This document shows, in pieces, positions 37,701 through 51,585 of a stretch of 64,000 nt of DNA. The DNA lies in assembly GCA_963691705.1 (NCBI GenBank), contig OY829539.1, forward strand, positions 7,876,501 through 7,940,500. The letters are read 5' to 3'. The notes below the pieces were generated by a model. The model was not told where the DNA came from. It searched no databases and was given only the letters and a program-made list of their open reading frames with translations. The DNA comes from Viola odorata (Eukaryota > Streptophyta > Magnoliopsida > Malpighiales > Violaceae). Within the stretch, counting starts at the first letter, position 1. Every line of letters starts with the position of its first letter. Position numbers and translations under genes: made by a program.

Positions 37701-38553
37701 AGGCCTTGATACTACTAATTCGCTCGTGTTTCCATCTCTATCGCAGATCAAGGCCAAGAAGCAGAAATGTGCTAAAAGACATACTTTGTGGGCAATTTCA
37801 GAAGAGTTTAAGCTTGAAGACTAGCGTCGAGACCATAGACACCAATTTCTCCATGTACTAATGTACTCGGATTGATATGCAAACTCTATTTTTGTGCTGT
37901 GTTATCTGCATTTTGAGTGACTAAACATATAGCCTTGTTTGCGAGCGAGTGAGTAAACACATATCTGGTGAGGGCTGCTCGTGACTAGGCCTGATGTGGA
38001 AAAGTTCTACCTTTGGGGTCGGTATCCCAATGCTTTAATGCAGGTGTGCATCTAGGCAGGAAGCGCCTTATCGAGACCTTGATAATTAACGGGTTTGATC
38101 ATTCCAGTGCTTTGGTTGTTTGTGTTCATGTTTTGGGACTGTTTTTTATTTTGTGATAGATCAAGGGCGAGCATAGGGTTGTGTGGGGATATTTGATTAC
38201 ATGTATTTTATGCATGTTTTTCCTTCCATTCTTACCTCGATTTAGGCCTTGATACTACTAATTCGCTCGTGTTTCCATCTTTATCGCAGATCAAGGCCAA
38301 GTAGGAGAAATGTGCGAAAAGACATACTTTCTGGGCAATTTCAGAAGAGTTTAAGCTTGAAGACTAGCGTCGAGACCATAGACACCAATTTCTCCATGTA
38401 CTAATGTACTCGGATTGATATGCAAACTCTATTTATGTGCTGTGTTATCTGCATTTTGAGTGACTAAACATATAGCCTTGTTTGCGAGCGAGTGAGTAAA
38501 CACATATCTGGTGAGGGCTGCTCGTGAGTAGGCCTGATGTGGAAAAGTTCTAC
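34753..38553 (+). repeat. Heptamer, copy 2 (monomers 65-71)
   Basis: Repeats 30952-34752 marker for marker, including rare changes such as ctttcctcg in K, catagggttg in C and aaggttgaag in J. Monomer 72, an A copy, follows at 38554 and does not match monomer 65, so the duplication ends near there. Confidence 0.92.
36925..37467 (+). repeat. Class K monomer (69), heptamer copy of monomer 62
   Basis: Matches monomer 62 in every marker, including the private ctttcctcg (phenylalanine in the accidental reading). It lies 3801 bp downstream as part of the second heptamer. Confidence 0.85.
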
Positions 38554-41500
38554 CTTTGGGGTCGGTATCCCAATGCTTTAATGCAGGTGTGCATCTAGGC
38601 AGGAAGCGCCTTATCGAGACCTCGACAATTGACGGGTTTGATCATTCCAGTGCTTTGGTTGTTTGTGTTCATGTTTTGGGTCTATTTTTTATTTTGTGAA
38701 TGCTCAAGGGCGAGCATTGGGCAGTGCGGGGATATTTGATTACATGTATTTTATGCATGTTTTTCCTTCCATTCTTACCTCGATTTAGGCCTTGATACTA
38801 CTAATTCGCTCATGTTTCCATCTCTATCGCAGATCAAGGCCAAGAAGCAGAAATGTGCTAAAAGACATACTTTGTGGGCAATTTCAGAAGAGTTTAAGCT
38901 TCAAGACTAGCGTCGAGACCATAGAGACCAATTTCTCCATGTACTAATGTACTCGGATTGATATGCAAACTCTATTTTTGTGCTGTGTTATCTGCATTTT
39001 GAGTGACTAAACATATAGCCTTGTTTGCGAGCGAGTGAGTAAACACATATCTGGTGAGGGCTGCTCGTGACTAGGCCTGATGTGGAAAAGTTCTACCTTT
39101 GGGGTCGGTATCCCAATGCTTTAATGCAGGTGTGCATCTAGGCAGGAAGCGCCTTATCGAGACCTCGGCAATTGACGGGTTTGATCATTCCAGTGCTTTG
39201 GTTGTTTGTGTTCATGTTTTGGGACTGTTTTTTATTTTGTGAATGCTCAAGGGCGAGCATTGGGCAGTGTGGGGATATTTGATTACATGTATTTTATGCA
39301 TGTTTTTCCTTCCATTCTTACCTCGATTTAGGCCTTGATACTACTAATTCGCTCGTGTTTCCATCTTTCTCGCAGATCAAGGCCAAGAAGGAGAAATGTG
39401 CGAAAAGACATACTTTCTGGGCAATTTCAGAAGAGTTTAAGCTTCAAGACTAGCGTCGAGACCGTAGACACCAATTTCTCCATGTACTAATGTACTCGGA
39501 TTGATATGCAAACTCTATTGTTGTGCTGTGTTATCTGCATTTTGAGTGACTAAACATATAGCCTTGCTTGCGAGCGAGTGAGTAAACACATATCTGGTGA
39601 GGGCTGCTCGTGAGTAGGCCTGATGTGGAAAAGTTCTACCATTGGGGTCGGTATCCCAATGCTTTAATGCAGGTGTGCATCTAGGCAGGAAGCGCCTTAT
39701 CGAGACCTCGGCAATTGACGGGTTTGATCATTCCAGTGCTTTGGTTGTTTGTGTTCATGTTTTGGGACTATTTTTTATTTTGTGAATGCTCAAGGGCGAG
39801 CATTGGGCAGTGCGGGGATATTTGATTACATGTTTTTTATGCATGTTTTTCCTTCCATTCTTACCTCGATTTAGGCCTTGATACTACTAATTCGCTCGTG
39901 TTTCCATCTCTATCGCAGATCAAGGCCAAGAAGCAGAAATGTGCTAAAAGACATACTTTCTGGGCAATTTCAGAAGAGTTTAAGGTTCAAGACTAGCGTC
40001 GAGACCATAGACACCAATTTCTCCATGTACTAATGTACTCGGATTGATATGCAAACTCTATTTTTGTGGTGTGTTATCTGCATTTTGAGTGACTAAACAT
40101 ATAGCCTTGTTTGCGAGCGAGTGAGTAAACACATATCTGGTGAGGGCTGCTCGTGACTAGGCCTGATGTAGAAAAGTTCTACCTTTGGGGTCGATATGCC
40201 AATGCTTTAATGCAGGTGTGCATCTAGGCAGGAAGCGCCTTATCGAGACCTCGGGAATTGACGGGTTTGATCATTCCAGTGCTTTGGTTGTTTGTGTTCA
40301 TGTTTTGGGACTGTTTTTTATTTTGTGATAGCTCAAGGGCGAGCATTCGGCTGTGTGGGGATATTTGATTACATGTATTTTATGCATGTTTTTCCTTCCA
40401 TTCTTACCTCGATTTAGGCCTTGATACTACTAATTCGCTCGTGTTTCCATCTTTATCGCAGATCAAGGCCAAGTAGGAGAAATGTGCGAAAAGACATACT
40501 TTCTGGGCAATTTCAGAAGAGTTTAAGCTTCAAGACTAGCGTCGAGACCATAGACACCAATTTCTCCATGTACTAATGTACTCGGATTGATATGCAAACT
40601 CTATTTTTGTGCTGTGTTATCTGCATTTTGAGTGACTAAACATATAGCCTTGTTTGCGAGCGAGTGAGTAAACACATATCTGGTGAGGGCTGCTCGTGAG
40701 TAGGCCTGATGTGGAAAAGTTCTACCTTTGGGGTCGGTATCCCAATGCTTTAATGCAGGTGTGCATCTAGGCAGGAAGCGCCTTATCGAGACCTCGGCAA
40801 TTGACGGGTTTGATCATTCCAGTGCTTTGGTTGTTTGTGTTCATGTTTTGGGTCTATTTTTTATTTTGTGAATGCTCAAGGGCGAGCATTGGGCAGTGCG
40901 GGGATATTTGATTACATGTATTTTATGCATGTTTTTCCTTCCATTCTTACCTCGATTTAGGCCTTGATACTACTAATTCGCTCGTGTTTCCATCTCTATC
41001 GCAGATCAAGGCCAAGAAGCAGAAATGTGCTAAAAGACATACTTTGTGGGCAATTTCAGAAGAGTTTAAGCTTCAAGACTAGCGTCGAGACCATAGAGAC
41101 CAATTTCTCCATGTACTAATGTACTCGGATTGATATGCAAACTCTATTTTTGTGCTGTGTTATCTGCATTTTGAGTGACTAAACATATAGCCTTGTTTGC
41201 GAGCGAGTGAGTAAACACATATCTGGTGAGGGCTGCTCGTGACTAGGCCTGATGTGGAAAAATTCTACCTTTGGGGTCGGTATCCCAATGCTTTAATGCA
41301 GGTGTGCATCTAGGCAGGAAGCGCCTTATCGAGACCTCGGCAATTGACGGGTTTGATCATTCCAGTGCTTTGGTTGTTTGTGTTCATGTTTTGGGACTGT
41401 TTTTTATTTTGTGAATGCTCAAGGGCGAGAATTGGGCAGTGTGGGGATATTTGATTACATGTATTTTATGCATGTTTTTCCTTCCATTCTTACCTCGATT

Positions 41501-42897
41501 TAGGCCTTGATACTACTAATTCGCTCGTGTTTCCATCTTTCTCGCAGATCAAGGCCACGAAGGAGAAATGTGCGAAAAGACATACTTTCTGGGCAATTTC
41601 AGAAGAGTTTAAGCTTCAAGACTAGCGTCGAGACCGTAGACACCAATTTCTCCATGTACTAATGTACTCGGATTGATATGCAAACTCTATTTTTGTGCTG
41701 TGTTATCTGCATTTTGAGTGACTAAACATATAGCCTTGTTTGCGAGCGAGTGAGTAAACACATATCTGGTGAGGGCTGCTCGTGAGTAGGCCTGATGTGG
41801 AAAAGTTCTACCTTTGGGGTCGGTATCCCAATGCTTTAATGCAGGTGTGCATCTAGGCAGGAAGCGCCTTATCGAGACCTCGGCAATTGACGGGTTTGAT
41901 CATTCCAGTGCTTTGGTTGTTTGTGTTCATATTTTGGGACTATTTTTTATTTTGTGAATGCTCAAGGGCGAGCATTGGAAAGTGCGGGGATATTTGATTA
42001 CATGTATTTTATGCATGTTTTTCCTTCCATTCTTACCTCGATTTAGGCCTTGATACTACTAATTCGCTCGTGTTTCCATCTTTATCGCAGATCAAGGCCA
42101 AGAAGGAGAAATGTGCGAAAAGACATACTTTCTGGGCAATTTCAGAAGAGTTTAAGCTTCAAGACTAGCGTCGAGACCATAGACACCAATTTCTCCATGT
42201 ACTAATGTACTCGGATTGATATACAAATTCTATTTTTGTGCTGTGTTATCTGCATTTTGAGTGACTAAACATATAGCCTTGTTTGCGAGCGAGTGAGTAA
42301 ACACATATCTGGTGAGGGCTGCTCGTGACTAGGCCTGATGTGGAAAAGTTCTACCTTTGGGGTCGGTATCCCAATGCTTTAATGCAGGTGTGCATCTAGG
42401 CAGGAAGCGCCTTATCGAGACCTCGGCAATTGTCGGGTTTGATCATTCCTGTGCTTTGGTTGTTTGTGTTCATGTTTTGGGACTGTTTTTTATTTTGTGA
42501 ATGCTCAAGGGCGAGCATTGGGCAGTGTGGGGATATTTGATTACATGTATTTTATGCATGTTTTTCCTTCCATTCTTACCTCGATTTAGGCCTTGATACT
42601 ACTAATTCGCTCGTGTTTCCATCTTTCTCGCAGATCAAGGCCAAGAAGGAGAAATGTGCGAAAAGACATACTTTCTGGGCAATTTCAGAAGAGTTTAAGC
42701 TTCAAGACTAGCGTCGAGACCGTAGACACCAATTTCTCCATGTACTAATGTACTCGGATTGATATGCAAACTCTATTTTTGTGCTGTGTTATCTGCATTT
42801 TGAGTGACTAAACATATAGCCTTGTTTGCGAGCGAGTGAGTAAACACATATCTGGTGAGGGCTGCTCGTGAGTAGGCCTGATGTGGAAAAGTTGTAC
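38554..42897 (+). repeat. Monomers 72-79: A, B, J, K-like recombinant, A, B, H, I
   Basis: Monomers 72 and 76 share gggtctatt and catagagacc, four units apart, so this is a partial tetramer repeat. Monomer 75 begins like K (gtcgatatgcc) but has cgggaattg, keeps the TGA at offsets 184-186 and ends cacc, so it is a K recombinant. Monomer 78 is the first H (catattttggg, gaaagtgc, gcaaattc-like tail) and 79 the first I (ttgtcggg, attcctgtg). Confidence 0.8.
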
Positions 42898-45069
42898 CAT
42901 TGGGGTCGGTATCCCAATGCTTTAATGCAGGTGTGCATCTAGGCAGGAAGCGCCTTATCGAGACCTCGGCAATTGACGGGTTTGATCATTCCAGTGCTTT
43001 GGTTGTTTGTGTTCATGTTTTGGGACTGTTTTTTATTTTGTGAATGCTCAAGGGCGAGCATTGGGCAGTGTGGGGATATTTGATTACATGTATTTTATGC
43101 ATGTTTTTCCTTCCATTCTTACCTCGATTTAGGCCTTGATACTACTAATTCGCTCGTGTTTCCATCTTTCTCGCAGATCAAGGCCAAGAAGGAGAAATGT
43201 GCGAAAAGACATACTTTCTGGGCAATTTCAGAAGAGTTTAAGCTTCAAGACTAGCGTCGAGACCGTAGACACCAATTTCTCCATGTACTAATGTACTCGG
43301 ATTGATATGCAAACTCTATTTTTGTGCTGTGTTATCTGCATTTTGAGTGACTAAACATATAGCCTTGTTTGCGAGCGAGTGAGTAAACACATATCTGGTG
43401 AGGGCTGCTCGTGAGTAGGCCTGATGTGGAAAAGTTCTACCATTGGGGTCGGTATCCCAATGCTTTAATGCAGGTGTGCATCTAGGCAGGAAGCGCCTTA
43501 TCGAGACCTCGGCAATTGACGGGTTTGATCATTCCAGTGCTTTGGTTGTTTGTGTTCATATTTTGGGACTATTTTTTATTTTGTGAATGCTCAAGGGCGA
43601 GCATTGGGCAATGCGGGGATATTTGATTACATGTATTTTATGCATGTTTTTCCTTCCATTCTTACCTCGATTTAGGCCTTGATACTACTAATTCGCTCGT
43701 GTTTCCATCTCTATCGCAGATCAAGGCCAAGAAGCAGAAATGTGCTAAAAGACATACTTTCTGGGCAATTTCAGAAGAGTTTAAGGTTCAAGACTAGCGT
43801 CGAGACCATAGACACCAATTTCTCCATGTACTAATGTACTCGGATTGATATGCAAACTCTATTCTTGTGGTGTGTTATCTGCATTTTGAGTGACTAAACA
43901 TATAGCCTTGTTTGCGAGCGAGTGAGTAAACACATATCTGGTGAGGGCTGCTCGTGACTACGCCTGATGTAGAAAAGTTCTACCTTTGGGGTCGATATGC
44001 CAATGCTTTAATGCAGGTGTGCATCTAGGCAGGAAGCGCCTTATCGAGACCTTGATAATTAACGGGTTTGATCATTCCAGTGCTTTGGTTGTTTGTGTTC
44101 ATGTTTTGGGACTGTTTTTTATTTTGTGATAGCTCAAGGGCGAGCATTCGGCTGTGTGGGGATATTTTATTACATGTATTTTATGCATGTTTTTCCTTCC
44201 ATTCTTACCTCGATTTAGGCATTGATACTACTAATTCGCTCGTGTTTCCATCTTTATCGCAGATCAAGGCCAAGTAGGAGAAATGTGCGAAAAGACATAC
44301 TTTCTGGGCAATTTCAGAAGAGTTTAAGCTTCAAGACTAACGTCGAGACCATAGACACTAATTTCTCCATGTACTAATGTACTCGGATTGATATGCAAAC
44401 TCTATTTTTGTGCTGTGTTATCTGCATTTTGAGTGACTAAACATATAGCCTTGTTTGCGAGCGAGTGAGTAAACACATATCTGGTGAGGGCTGCTCGTGA
44501 GTAGGCCTGATGTGGAAAAGTTTTACCTTTGGGGTCGGTATCCCAATTCTTTAATGCAGGTGTGCATCTAGGCAGGAAGCGCCTTATCGAGACCTCGGCA
44601 ATTGACGGGTTTGATCATTCCAGTGCTTTGGTTATTTGTGTTCATGTTTTGAAACTGGTTTTTATTTTGTGAATGCTCAAGGGCGAGCATTGGGCAGTGT
44701 GCGGATATTTGATTACATGTATTTTATGCATGTTTTTCCTTCCATTCTTACCTCGATTTAGGCCTTGATACTACTAATTCGCTCGTGTTTCCATCTTTAT
44801 CGCAGATCAAGGCCAAGAAGGATAAATGTGCGAAAAGACATACTTTCTGGGCAATTTCAGAAGAGTTTAAGCTTCAAGACTAGCGTCGAGACCATAGACA
44901 CCAATTTCTCCATGTACTAATGTACTCGGATTGATATGCAAACTCTATTTTTGTGCTGTGTTATCTGCATTTTGAGTGACTAATCATATAGCCTTGTTTG
45001 CGAGCGAGTGAGTAAACACATATCTGGTGAGGGCTGCTCGTGACTAGGCCTGATGTGGAAAAGTTCTAC
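42898..45069 (+). repeat. Monomers 80-83: B, J, K, L
   Basis: J, K and L occur here in the fixed order that then repeats as 85-87 (2172 bp away) and 91-93. Monomer 81 has attcttgtgg and gactacgcc, shared with 85. Monomer 83 has private gataaatg and gactaatcata. Confidence 0.85.
43984..44526 (+). repeat. Class K monomer (82)
   Basis: Like monomer 62 but with cttacctcg, so the accidental frame has tyrosine instead of phenylalanine. It follows a J monomer with gactacgcc and precedes an L monomer. Confidence 0.85.
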
Positions 45070-46155
45070 CTTTGGGGTCGGTATCCCAATGCTTTAATGC
45101 AGGTGTGCATCTAGGCAGGAAGCGCCTTATCGAGACCTCGGCAATTGTCGGGTTTGATCATTCCTGTGCTTTGGTTGTTTGTGTTCATGTTTTGGGACTG
45201 TTTTTTATTTTGTGAATGCTCAAGGGCGATCATTGGGCAGTGTGGGGATATTTGATTACATGTATTTTATGCATGTTTTTCCTTCCATTCTTACCTCGAT
45301 TTAGGCCTTGATACTACTAATTCGCTCGTGTTTCCATCTTTCTCGCAGATCAAGGCCAAGAAGGAGAAATGTGCGAAAAGACATACTTTCTGGGCAATTT
45401 CAGAAGAGTTTAAGCTTCAAGACTAGCGTCGAGACCGTAGACACCAATTTCTCCATGTACTAATGTACTCGGATTGATATGCAAACTCTATTTTTGTGCT
45501 GTGTTATCTGCATTTTGAGTGACTAAACATATAGCCTTGTTTGCGAGCGAGTGAGTAAACACATATCTGGTGAGGGCTGCTCGTGAGTAGGCCTGATGTG
45601 GAAAAGTTCTACCATTGGGGTCGGTATCCCAATGCTTTAATGCAGGTGTGCATCTAGGCAGGAAGCGCCTTATCGAGACCTCGGCAATTGACGGGTTTGA
45701 TCATTCCAGTGCTTTGGTTGTTTGTGTTCATATTTTGGGACTATTTTTTATTTTGTGAATGCTCAAGGGCGAGCATTGGGCAATGCGGGGATATTTGATT
45801 ACATGTATTTTATGCATGTTTTTCCTTCCATTCTTACCTCGATTTAGGCCTTGATACTACTAATTCGCTCGTGTTTCCATCTCTATCGCAGATCAAGGCC
45901 AAGAAGCAGAAATGTGCTAAAAGACATACTTTCTGGGCAATTTCAGAAGAGTTTAAGGTTCAAGACTAGCGTCGAGACCATAGACACCAATTTCTCCATG
46001 TACTAATGTACTCGGATTGATATGCAAACTCTATTCTTGTGGTGTGTTATCTGCATTTTGAGTGACTAAACATATAGCCTTGTTTGCGAGCGAGTGAGTA
46101 AACACATATCTGGTGAGGGCTGCTCGTGACTACGCCTGATGTAGAAAAGTTCTAC

Positions 46156-46698
46156 CTTTGGGGTCGATATGCCAATGCTTTAATGCAGGTGTGCATCTAG
46201 GCAGGAAGCGCCTTATCGAGACCTTGATAATTAACGGGTTTGATCATTCCAGTGCTTTGGTTGTTTGTGTTCATGTTTTGGGACTGTTTTTTATTTTGTG
46301 ATAGCTCAAGGGCGAGCATTCGGCTGTGTGGGGATATTTTATTACATGTATTTTATGCATGTTTTTCCTTCCATTCTTACCTCGATTTAGGCATTGATAC
46401 TACTAATTCGCTCGTGTTTCCATCTTTATCGCAGATCAAGGCCAAGTAGGAGAAATGTGCGAAAAGACATACTTTCTGGGCAATTTCAGAAGAGTTTAAG
46501 CTTCAAGACTAACGTCGAGACCATAGACACTAATTTCTCCATGTACTAATGTACTCGGATTGATATGCAAACTCTATTTTTGTGCTGTGTTATCTGCATT
46601 TTGAGTGACTAAACATATAGCCTTGTTTGCGAGCGAGTGAGTAAACACATATCTGGTGAGGGCTGCTCGTGAGTAGGCCTGATGTGGAAAAGTTTTAC
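46156..46698 (+). repeat. Class K monomer (86), in hexamer copy 1
   Basis: Same class markers as monomer 82, 2172 bp downstream of it. Third unit of the first hexamer. Confidence 0.85.
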
Positions 46699-47241
46699 CT
46701 TTGGGGTCGGTATCCCAATTCTTTAATGCAGGTGTGCATCTAGGCAGGAAGCGCCTTATCGAGACCTCGGCAATTGACGGGTTTGATCATTCCAGTGCTT
46801 TGGTTATTTGTGTTCATGTTTTGAAACTGGTTTTTATTTTGTGAATGCTCAAGGGCGAGCATTGGGCAGTGTGCGGATATTTGATTACATGTATTTTATG
46901 CATGTTTTTCCTTCCATTCTTACCTCGATTTAGGCCTTGATACTACTAATTCGCTCGTGTTTCCATCTTTATCGCAGATCAAGGCCAAGAAGGAGAAATG
47001 TGCGAAAAGACATACTTTCTGGGCAATTTCAGAAGAGTTTAAGCTTCAAGACTAGCGTCGAGACCATAGACACCAATTTCTCCATGTACTAATGTACTCG
47101 GATTGATATGCAAACTCTATTTTTGTGCTGTGTTATCTGCATTTTGAGTGACTAAACATATAGCCTTGTTTGCGAGCGAGTGAGTAAACACATATCTGGT
47201 GAGGGCTGCTCGTGAGTAGGCCTGATGTGGAAAAGTTCTAC
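46699..47241 (+). repeat. Class L exemplar (monomer 87)
   Basis: Markers are caattcttt (A to S in segment 1), gttatttg, gaaactggtttt, gtgcggat and TTTATCGCAG. L always follows K in this window (63, 70, 83, 87, 93, 101), so K-L moves as a linked pair. Confidence 0.85.
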
Positions 47242-49413
47242 CATTGGGGTCGGTATCCCAATGCTTTAATGCAGGTGTGCATCTAGGCAGGAAGCGCCTT
47301 ATCGAGACCTCGGCAATTGACGGGTTTGATCATTCCAGTGCTTTGGTTGTTTGTGTTCATGTTTTGGGACTATTTTTTATTTTGTGAATGCTCAAGGGCG
47401 AGCATTGGGCAGTGCGGGGATATTTGATTACATGTATTTTATGCATGTTTTTCCTTCCATTCTTACCTCGATTTAGGCCTTGATACTACTAATTCGCTCG
47501 TGTTTCCATCTCTATCGCAGATCAAGGCCAAGAAGCAGAAATGTGCTAAAAGACATACTTTCTGGGCAATTTCAGAAGAGTTTAAGGTTCAAGACTAGCG
47601 TCGAGACCATAGACACCAATTTCTCCATGTACTAATGTACTCGGATTGATATGCAAACTCTATTTTTGTGCTGTGTTATCTGCATTTTGAGTGACTAAAC
47701 ATATAGCCTTGTTTGCGAGCGAGTGAGTAAACACATATCTGGTGAGGGCTGCTCGTGAGTAGGCCTGATGTGGAAAAGTTCTACCTTTGGGGTCGGTATC
47801 CCAATGCTTTAATGCAGATGTGCATCTAGGCAGGAAGCGCCTTATCGAGACCTCGGCAATTGACGGGTTTGATCATTCCAGTGCTTTGGTTGTTTGTGTT
47901 CATATTTTGGGACTATTTTTTATTTTGTGAATGCTCAAGGGCGAGCATTGGAAAGTGCGGGGATATTTGATTACATGTATTTTATGCATGTTTTTCCTTC
48001 CATTCTTACCTCGATTTAGGCCTTGATACTACTAATTCGCTCGTGTTTCCATCTTTATCGCAGATCAAGGCCAAGAAGGAGAAATGTGCGAAAAGACATA
48101 CTTTCTGGGCAATTTCAGAAGAGTTTAAGCTTCAAGACTAGCGTCGAGACCATAGACACCAATTTCTCCATGTACTAATGTACTCGGATTGATATGCAAA
48201 TTCTATTTTTGTGCTGTGTTATCTGCATTTTGAGTGACTAAACATATAGCCTTGTTTGCGAGCGAGTGAGTAAACACATATCTGGTGAGGGCTGCTCGTG
48301 ACTAGGCCTGATGTGGAAAAGTTCTACCTTTGGGGTCGGTATCCCAATGCTTTAATGCAGGTGTGCATCTAGGCAGGAAGCGCCTTATCGAGACCTCGGC
48401 AATTGTCGGGTTTGATCATTCCTGTGCTTTGGTTGTTTGTGTTCATGTTTTGGGACTGTTTTTTATTTTGTGAATGCTCAAGGGCGATCATTGGGCAGTG
48501 TGGGGATATTTGATTACATGTATTTTATGCATGTTTTTCCTTCCATTCTTACCTCGATTTAGGCCTTGATACTACTAATTCGCTCGTGTTTCCATCTTTC
48601 TCGCAGATCAAGGCCAAGAAGGAGAAATGTGCGAAAAGACATACTTTCTGGGCAATTTCAGAAGAGTTTAAGCTTCAAGACTAGCGTCGAGACCGTAGAC
48701 ACCAATTTCTCCATGTACTAATGTACTCGGATTGATATGCAAACTCTATTTTTGTGCTGTGTTATCTGCATTTTGAGTGACTAAACATATAGCCTTGTTT
48801 GCGAGCGAGTGAGTAAACACATATCTGGTGAGGGCTGCTCGTGAGTAGGCCTGATGTGGAAAAGTTCTACCATTGGGGTCGGTATCCCAATGCTTTAATG
48901 CAGGTGTGCATCTAGGCAGGAAGCGCCTTATCGAGACCTCGGCAATTGACGGGTTTGATCATTCCAGTGCTTTGGTTGTTTGTGTTCATGTTTTGGGACT
49001 ATTTTTTATTTTGTGAATGCTCAAGGGCAAGCATTGGGCAGTGCGGGGATATTTGATTACATGTATTTTATGCATGTTTTTCCTTCCATTCTTACCTCGA
49101 TTTAGGCCTTGATACTACTAATTCGCTCGTGTTTCCATCTCTATCGCAGATCAAGGCCAAGAAGCAGAAATGTGCTAAAAGACATACTTTCTGGGCAATT
49201 TCAGAAGAGTTTAAGGTTCAAGACTAGCGTCGAGACCATAGACACCAATTTCTCCATGTACTAATGTACTCGGATTGATATGCAAACTCTATTTTTGTGG
49301 TGTGTTATCTGCATTTTGAGTGACTACACATATCGCCTTGTTTGCGAGCGAGTGAGTAAACACATATCTGGTGAGGGCTGCTCGTGACTACGCCTGATGT
49401 AGAAAAGTTCTAC

Positions 49414-49956
49414 CTTTGGGGTCGATATGCCAATGCTTTAATGCAGGTGTGCATCTAGGCAGGAAGCGCCTTATCGAGACCTTGATAATTAACGGGTTTG
49501 ATCATTCCAGTGCTTTGGTTGTTTGTGTTCATGTTTTGGGACTGTTTTTTATTTTGTGATAGCTCAAGGGCGAGCATTCGGCTGTGTGGGGATATTTTAT
49601 TACATGTATTTTATGCATGTTTTTCCTTCCATTCTTACCTCGATTTAGGCATTGATACTACTAATTCGCTCGTGTTTCCATCTTTATCGCAGATCAAGGC
49701 CAAGTAGGAGAAATGTGCGAAAAGACATACTTTCTGGGCAATTTCAGAAGAGTTTAAGCTTCAAGACTAACGTCGAGACCATAGACACTAATTTCTCCAT
49801 GTACTAATGTACTCGGAGTGATATGCAAACTCTATTTTTGTGCTGTGTTATCTGCATTTTGAGTGACTAAACATATAGCCTTGTTTGCGAGCGAGTGAGT
49901 AAACACATATCTGGTGAGGGCTGCTCGTGAGTAGGCCTGATGTGGAAAAGTTTTAC
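49414..49956 (+). repeat. Class K monomer (92), in hexamer copy 2
   Basis: Same as monomer 86 at 3258 bp, with private cggagtgat in the right part. Confidence 0.85.
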
Positions 49957-51042
49957 CTTTGGGGTCGGTATCCCAATTCTTTAATGCAGGTGTGCATCTA
50001 GGCAGGAAGCGCCTTATCGAGACCTCGGCAATTGACGGGTTTGATCATTCCAGTGCTTTGGTTATTTGTGTTCATGTTTTGAAACTGGTTTTTATTTTGT
50101 GAATGCTCAAGGGCGAGCATTGGGCAGTGTGCGGATATTTGATTACATGTATTTTGTGCATGTTATTCCTTCCATTCTTACCTCGATTTAGGCCTTGATA
50201 CTACTAATTCGCTCGTGTTTCCATCTTTATCGCAGATCAAGGCCAAGAAGGAGAAATGTGCGAAAAGACATACTTTCTGGGCAATTTCAGAAGAGTTTAA
50301 GCTTCAAGACTAGCGTCGAGACCATAGACACCAATTTCTCCATGTACTAATGTACTCGGATTGATATGCAAACTCTATTTTTGTGCTGTGTTATCTGCAT
50401 TTTGAGTGACTAAACATATAGCCTTGTTTGCGAGCGAGTGAGTAAACACATATCTGGTGAGGGCTGCTCGTGAGTAGGCCTGATGTGGAAAAGTTCTACC
50501 ATTGGGGTCGGTATCCCAATGCTTTAATGCAGGTGTGCATCTAGGCAGGAAGCGCCTTATCGAGACCTCGGCAATTGACGGGTTTGATCATTCCAGTGCT
50601 TTGGTTGTTTGTGTTCATGTTTTGGGACTATTTTTTATTTTGTGAATGCTCAAGGGCGAGCATTGGGCAGTGCGGGGATATTTGATTACATGTATTTTAT
50701 GCATGTTTTTCCTTCCATTCTTACCTCGATTTAGGCCTTGATACTACTAATTCGCTCGTGTTTCCATCTCTATCGCAGATCAAGGCCAAGAAGCAGAAAT
50801 GTGCTAAAAGACATACTTTCTGGGCAATTTCAGAAGAGTTTAAGGTTCAAGACTAGCGTCGAGACCATAGACACCAATTTCTCCATGTACTAATGTACTC
50901 GGATTGATATGCAAACTCTATTTTTGTGCTGTGTTATCTGCATTTTGAGTGACTAAACATATAGCCTTGTTTGCGAGCGAGTGAGTAAACACATATCTGG
51001 TGAGGGCTGCTCGTGAGTAGGCCTGATGTGGAAAAGTTCTAC

Positions 51043-51585
51043 CTTTGGGGTCGGTATCCCAATGCTTTAATGCAGATGTGCATCTAGGCAGGAAGCGCCT
51101 TATCGAGACCTCGGCAATTGACGGGTTTGATCATTCCAGTGCTTTGGTTGTTTGTGTTCATATTTTGGGACTATTTTTTATTTTGTGAATGCTCAAGGGC
51201 GAGCATTGGAAAGTGCGGGGATATTTGATTACATGTATTTTATGCATGTTTTTCCTTCCATTCTTACCTCGATTTAGGCCTTGATACTACTAATTCGCTC
51301 GTGTTTCCATCTTTATCGCAGATCAAGGCCAAGAAGGAGAAATGTGCGAAAAGACATACTTTCTGGGCAATTTCAGAAGAGTTTAAGCTTCAAGACTAGC
51401 GTCGAGACCATAGACACCAATTTCTCCATGTACTAATGTACTCGGATTGATATGCAAATTCTATTTTTGTGCTGTGTTATCTGCATTTTGAGTGACTAAA
51501 CATATAGCCTTGTTTGCGAGCGAGTGAGTAAACACATATCTGGTGAGGGCTGCTCGTGACTAGGCCTGATGTGGAAAAGTTCTAC
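51043..51585 (+). repeat. Class H exemplar (monomer 95)
   Basis: Markers are catattttggg, gaaagtgc at the 169-170 patch, TTTATCGCAG with gaaggag, and gcaaattc. Copies 89, 95 and 98 have gcagatg (donor GT lost); copies from 105 onward have gtgcgc and tacttctaat. Confidence 0.85.

Larger units (their letters stand above)
45070..48327 (+). repeat. Hexamer I-J-K-L-J'-H, copy 1 (monomers 84-89)
   Basis: The order is I with gcgatcattg; J with cattgg and aaggttc; K; L; J' with aaggttc but gtgctgtg and 518g; H with gcagatg and gaaagtgc. The same order follows 3258 bp later. Differences are few: monomer 85 has catatttt, gcaatgc and attcttgtgg, where monomer 91 does not. Confidence 0.92.
48328..51585 (+). 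repeat. Hexamer I-J-K-L-J'-H, copy 2 (monomers 90-95)
   Basis: Same six classes in order as copy 1. Private changes are gggcaagc and ctacacatatcgcc in monomer 91, cggagtgat in 92, and gtgcatgttattcc in 93. Confidence 0.92.
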
